Shown here in pieces: positions 12,356 through 14,778 of a DNA stretch of 14,778 nt (position 1 is its first letter; each line of letters begins with the position of its first letter). The stretch is from JAXDLK01 sp034666665. GTDB lineage: Bacteria; Desulfobacterota; Binatia; JACPRU01. The notes under the pieces were generated by a model, which was not told the origin of the DNA, ran no database searches, and saw only the letters and a list, made by a program, of their open reading frames with translations. Location: positions 1 through 14,778 of the forward strand of contig JAXDLK010000048.1 of NCBI GenBank assembly GCA_034666665.1, in the 5' to 3' direction. The translations under genes were made by a program, and so were the position numbers.

Positions 12356-14778
12356 ATGCCGAATGCCCATGAAAACATCGCGGAAGCGGCTGCTCTCAAC
12401 AGCGAGCTTCGGCGACACACGGAGGCCCTGTTGAACGCGGGGGCGTTGCAGAGAGCGATTTTCAACAGCGCGAACTTCTCGAGCATCGCCACGGACGCGA
12501 AGGGCGTCATCCAGATCTTCAACGTCGGCGCCGAACGCATGCTGGGGTACGCGGCTGACGATGTGATGAACAAGATCACGCCGGCTGACATCTCCGATCC
12601 GCAAGAAGTGATCGCACGCGCCAAGGCGCTGAGTGTCGAGCTTGGAACCCCGATCATGCCCGGCTTCGAGGCGTTGGTGTTCAAGGCCTCGCGCGGGATC
12701 GAGGACATCTACGAGCTGACCTACATCCGCAAGGATGGGAGCCGCTTCCCTGCGGTAGTGTCGGTCACTGCGCTGCGCGACGCGCAGGATGCCATCATCG
12801 GCTATTTGCTGATCGGCACCGACAACACCGCGCGCAAGCAGGCGGAAGAAGCTCTGCACGAGAACTACGCCTTGCTACGCACGATCCACTTGCACTCCAT
12901 CGTTTCGGTCACCGACCAGGCGGGCCGCATCGTCGACGCCAACGAGGGCTTCTGCAAAATATCGGGCTACCGCCGAGACGAGCTACTTGGGGAGACCCAC
13001 CGTATAGTCAACTCTGGTGTACAGCCTCGCGCGTTCTGGACTCAAATGTGGCAGACCATCACCGCTGGCAAGTCCTGGCGTGGTGAGATCTGCAATCGCA
13101 CCAAAGAGGGCGCGCTGTACTGGGTGGACAGCATCATCGCACCCTTTGTGAGTGAGGATGGCCACACGAAGCGGTACATCTCGGTGCGCACCGACATCAC
13201 GGCGCGCAAGCAAGCGGAAGAGGGGCTGGTCAAAGCGGGAGCGTTGCAGAGCGCGATCTTCAACAGCGCGAACTTCTCGAGCATCGCCACGGACGCGAAG
13301 GGCGTGATCCAGATCTTCAACGTCGGCGCCGAGCGCATGCTGGGATACACGGCCGCGGAAGTGATGAACAAGATCACGCCCGCCGACATTTCGGATCCGC
13401 AGGAAGTGATCGCACGCGCCAAAGCGCTGAGCGTGGAGCTCGGCACCCCGATCACGCCAGGGTTCGAGGCGTTGGTGTTCAAGGCCTCGCGCGGGATCGA
13501 GGACATCTACGAGCTGACGTACTTCCGCAAGGACGGCAGCCGCTTCCCCGCTGTGGTGTCGGTGACGGCGCTGCGCGACGCGCAGGACGCGATCATCGGT
13601 TACCTGTTGATCGGCACCGACAACACGGCACGCAAGCAGGCGGAAGACGCGCTGCTCAAGGCGGGAGCCTTGCAGAGCGCGATCTTCAACAGTGCGAACT
13701 TCTCGAGCATCGCCACGGACGCGAAGGGCGTCATCCAGATCTTCAACGTCGGAGCCGAGCGGATGCTCGGCTACACGGCCGCCGAGGTGGTGAACAAGAT
13801 CACGCCGGCGGACATTTCCGATCCGCAGGAAGTGATCGTGCGTGCGAAAGCGCTGAGCGTCGAGCTCGGGACCCCGATCACGCCAGGCTTCGAGGCATTG
13901 GTGTTCAAGGCCTCGCGCGGGATCGAGGACATCTACGAGCTGACCTACTTCCGCAAGGACGGCAGCCGGTTCCCGGCGGTGGTGTCGGTGACGGCGCTGC
14001 GCGACGCGCAGGACGCCATCATCGGCTACCTGCTGATCGGCACCGACAACACGGCACGGAAGCAGGCGGAAGACGCGCTGCTCAAGGCGGGAGCCTTGCA
14101 GAGCGCGATCTTCAACAGTGCGAACTTCTCGAGCATCGCCACGGATGCGAAGGGCGTCATCCAGATCTTCAACGTGGGTGCCGAGCGGATGCTCGGCTAC
14201 ACGGCCGCCGAGGTGATGAACAAGATCACACCGGCGGACATTTCCGATCCGCAGGAAGTGATCGTGCGTGCGAAAGCGCTGAGCGTCGAGCTCGGAACCC
14301 CGATCACGCCGGGCTTCGAGGCATTGGTGTTCAAGGCCTCGCGCGGGATCGAGGACATCTACGAGCTGACGTATTTCCGCAAGGACGGCAGCCGGTTCCC
14401 GGCGGTGGTGTCGGTGACGGCGCTGCGCGACGCGCAGGACGCCATCATCGGCTACCTGCTGATCGGCACCGACAACACGGCACGCAAGCAGGCGGAAGAC
14501 GCGCTGCTCAAGGCGGGAGCCTTGCAGAGCGCGATCTTCAACAGCGCGAACTTCTCGAGCATCGCCACGGACGCGAAGGGCGTCATCCAGATCTTCAACG
14601 TCGGCGCCGAGCGGATGCTCGGCTACACGGCCGCCGAAGTGATGAACAAGATCACGCCCGCCGACATCTCGGACCCGCTGGAGCTCATCGTGCGCGCCAA
14701 GGCGCTGAGCGCCGAGCTCGGCACCCCGATCACCCCGGGCTTCGAAGCGATGGTGTTCAAGGCGTCACGCGGCATCGA
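12356..14778 (+). CDS. Multi-PAS sensor protein, 3' end outside window
   Basis: The frame is open from ATG 12356 to the window end (807 codons visible). A GGGGGAA stretch 5 nt upstream is the likely ribosome binding site. After a short helix-like N-terminus (residues 1-27) come PAS copy 1 (28-169), a different PAS domain (170-293), then repeat copies 2 (294-435), 3 (436-577), 4 (578-719) and a cut copy 5 (from 720). Each unit shows PAS/PAC features: IATDAKGVIQIFNVGAERMLGY, YRKDGSRFPA-like PAC strands, and the closing GTDNTARKQAE linker that leads helically into the next unit. No membrane segment is visible, so it appears cytoplasmic. The output domain (histidine kinase, GGDEF/EAL or other) lies beyond the window. 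The ligand is unknown; such PAS domains may bind heme, flavin or small molecules. Confidence 0.9.
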   Translation, partial: MPNAHENIAEAAALNSELRRHTEALLNAGALQRAIFNSANFSSIATDAKGVIQIFNVGAERMLGYAADDVMNKITPADISDPQEVIARAKALSVELGTPIMPGFEALVFKASRGIEDIYELTYIRKDGSRFPAVVSVTALRDAQDAIIGYLLIGTDNTARKQAEEALHENYALLRTIHLHSIVSVTDQAGRIVDANEGFCKISGYRRDELLGETHRIVNSGVQPRAFWTQMWQTITAGKSWRGEICNRTKEGALYWVDSIIAPFVSEDGHTKRYISVRTDITARKQAEEGLVKAGALQSAIFNSANFSSIATDAKGVIQIFNVGAERMLGYTAAEVMNKITPADISDPQEVIARAKALSVELGTPITPGFEALVFKASRGIEDIYELTYFRKDGSRFPAVVSVTALRDAQDAIIGYLLIGTDNTARKQAEDALLKAGALQSAIFNSANFSSIATDAKGVIQIFNVGAERMLGYTAAEVVNKITPADISDPQEVIVRAKALSVELGTPITPGFEALVFKASRGIEDIYELTYFRKDGSRFPAVVSVTALRDAQDAIIGYLLIGTDNTARKQAEDALLKAGALQSAIFNSANFSSIATDAKGVIQIFNVGAERMLGYTAAEVMNKITPADISDPQEVIVRAKALSVELGTPITPGFEALVFKASRGIEDIYELTYFRKDGSRFPAVVSVTALRDAQDAIIGYLLIGTDNTARKQAEDALLKAGALQSAIFNSANFSSIATDAKGVIQIFNVGAERMLGYTAAEVMNKITPADISDPLELIVRAKALSAELGTPITPGFEAMVFKASRGI
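12437..12862 (+). repeat. PAS repeat unit, copy 1 (diverged, separate)
   Basis: This 426-bp unit matches the array units downstream in length and register, with only nine amino-acid differences from copy 2 by eye (for example AADD for TAAE, IMP for ITP, YIR for YFR). It differs more at silent sites than the array copies differ from one another. It is separated from copy 2 by 372 bp encoding a different PAS domain. Confidence 0.9.
13235..14778 (+). repeat. Tandem array of 426-bp PAS-encoding units (copies 2-5)
   Basis: Units start at 13235, 13661, 14087 and 14513, each exactly 426 bp (142 codons), and the fourth is cut by the window edge. Copies 3 and 4 differ at ten positions over 426 bp by my hand alignment (about 98% identity), nine of them silent. 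Copy 5 begins to diverge near its visible end (DPLEL for DPQEV, SAEL for SVEL, EAMVF for EALVF). The exact period with no indels indicates in-frame duplication by unequal recombination, or gene conversion. Confidence 0.95.

Noticed and set aside
13042..13506. Minus-strand open frames opposite the PAS array (a nearly identical frame also at 12133-12708)
   Set aside because: They recur because the DNA repeats; they mirror the PAS coding strand in high-GC DNA and carry no independent domain signal.
13235..14778. CRISPR or satellite interpretation of the direct repeats
   Set aside because: The unit is 426 bp, contiguous without spacers, and in frame with a PAS-coding sequence.

Overview
The window is GC-rich (roughly two-thirds G+C by eye), densely packed bacterial chromosomal DNA with strong GC bias at third codon positions and several GTG starts. 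The gene set (paired acyl-CoA dehydrogenases, an acyl-CoA-dehydrogenase-like flavin monooxygenase, small lipoproteins, an FG-GAP surface protein, a multi-PAS sensor) suits a high-GC Gram-negative soil or water bacterium, for example a deltaproteobacterial, myxococcal or Binatota-like lineage. That placement is inference: no rRNA or other phylogenetic marker is present.

Region 1 (1-5879, plus strand) reads as one long operon. It starts with the 3' end of an unrecognised gene and a short REP-like palindrome. Then come an HsaA/DszC-like flavin monooxygenase of the acyl-CoA dehydrogenase fold, an FMN-type split-barrel (PNPOx-like) protein, ThiD (HMP/HMP-P kinase) overlapping it by 37 nt, two adjacent acyl-CoA dehydrogenases, and two tandem paralogous lipoproteins. 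From thiD on, genes abut or overlap (9, 8, -4 and -4 nt). The two dehydrogenases look like a catalytic/non-catalytic subunit pair, as in actinobacterial steroid-degrading alpha2beta2 enzymes. The likely theme is oxidation of an unusual CoA-thioester or ring substrate.

A perfect 13-bp inverted repeat (5923-5955) sits between the convergent transcription units as a probable bidirectional terminator.

Region 2 (5966-12015, minus strand) is read from right to left. It holds a membrane-anchored alpha/beta hydrolase, a radical SAM protein with a degenerate B12-binding-like N-terminus (12-nt gap), a CorA-type Mg/Co transporter (34-nt gap), and, after 112 nt, a secreted FG-GAP/VCBS repeat protein. 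The first two are spaced like an operon.

Region 3 (12016-14778) is a 340-nt divergent intergenic region followed by a plus-strand multi-PAS sensor that runs off the window. The intergenic region carries an unexpected intrinsic terminator (12200-12230) and a long-range inverted repeat ahead of the sensor gene. The sensor contains one diverged and at least four near-identical, perfectly in-register 426-bp (142-aa) PAS units, with a different PAS domain between the first and second copies. The output domain is not visible. This tandem PAS array and its structured leader are the most unusual parts of the window.
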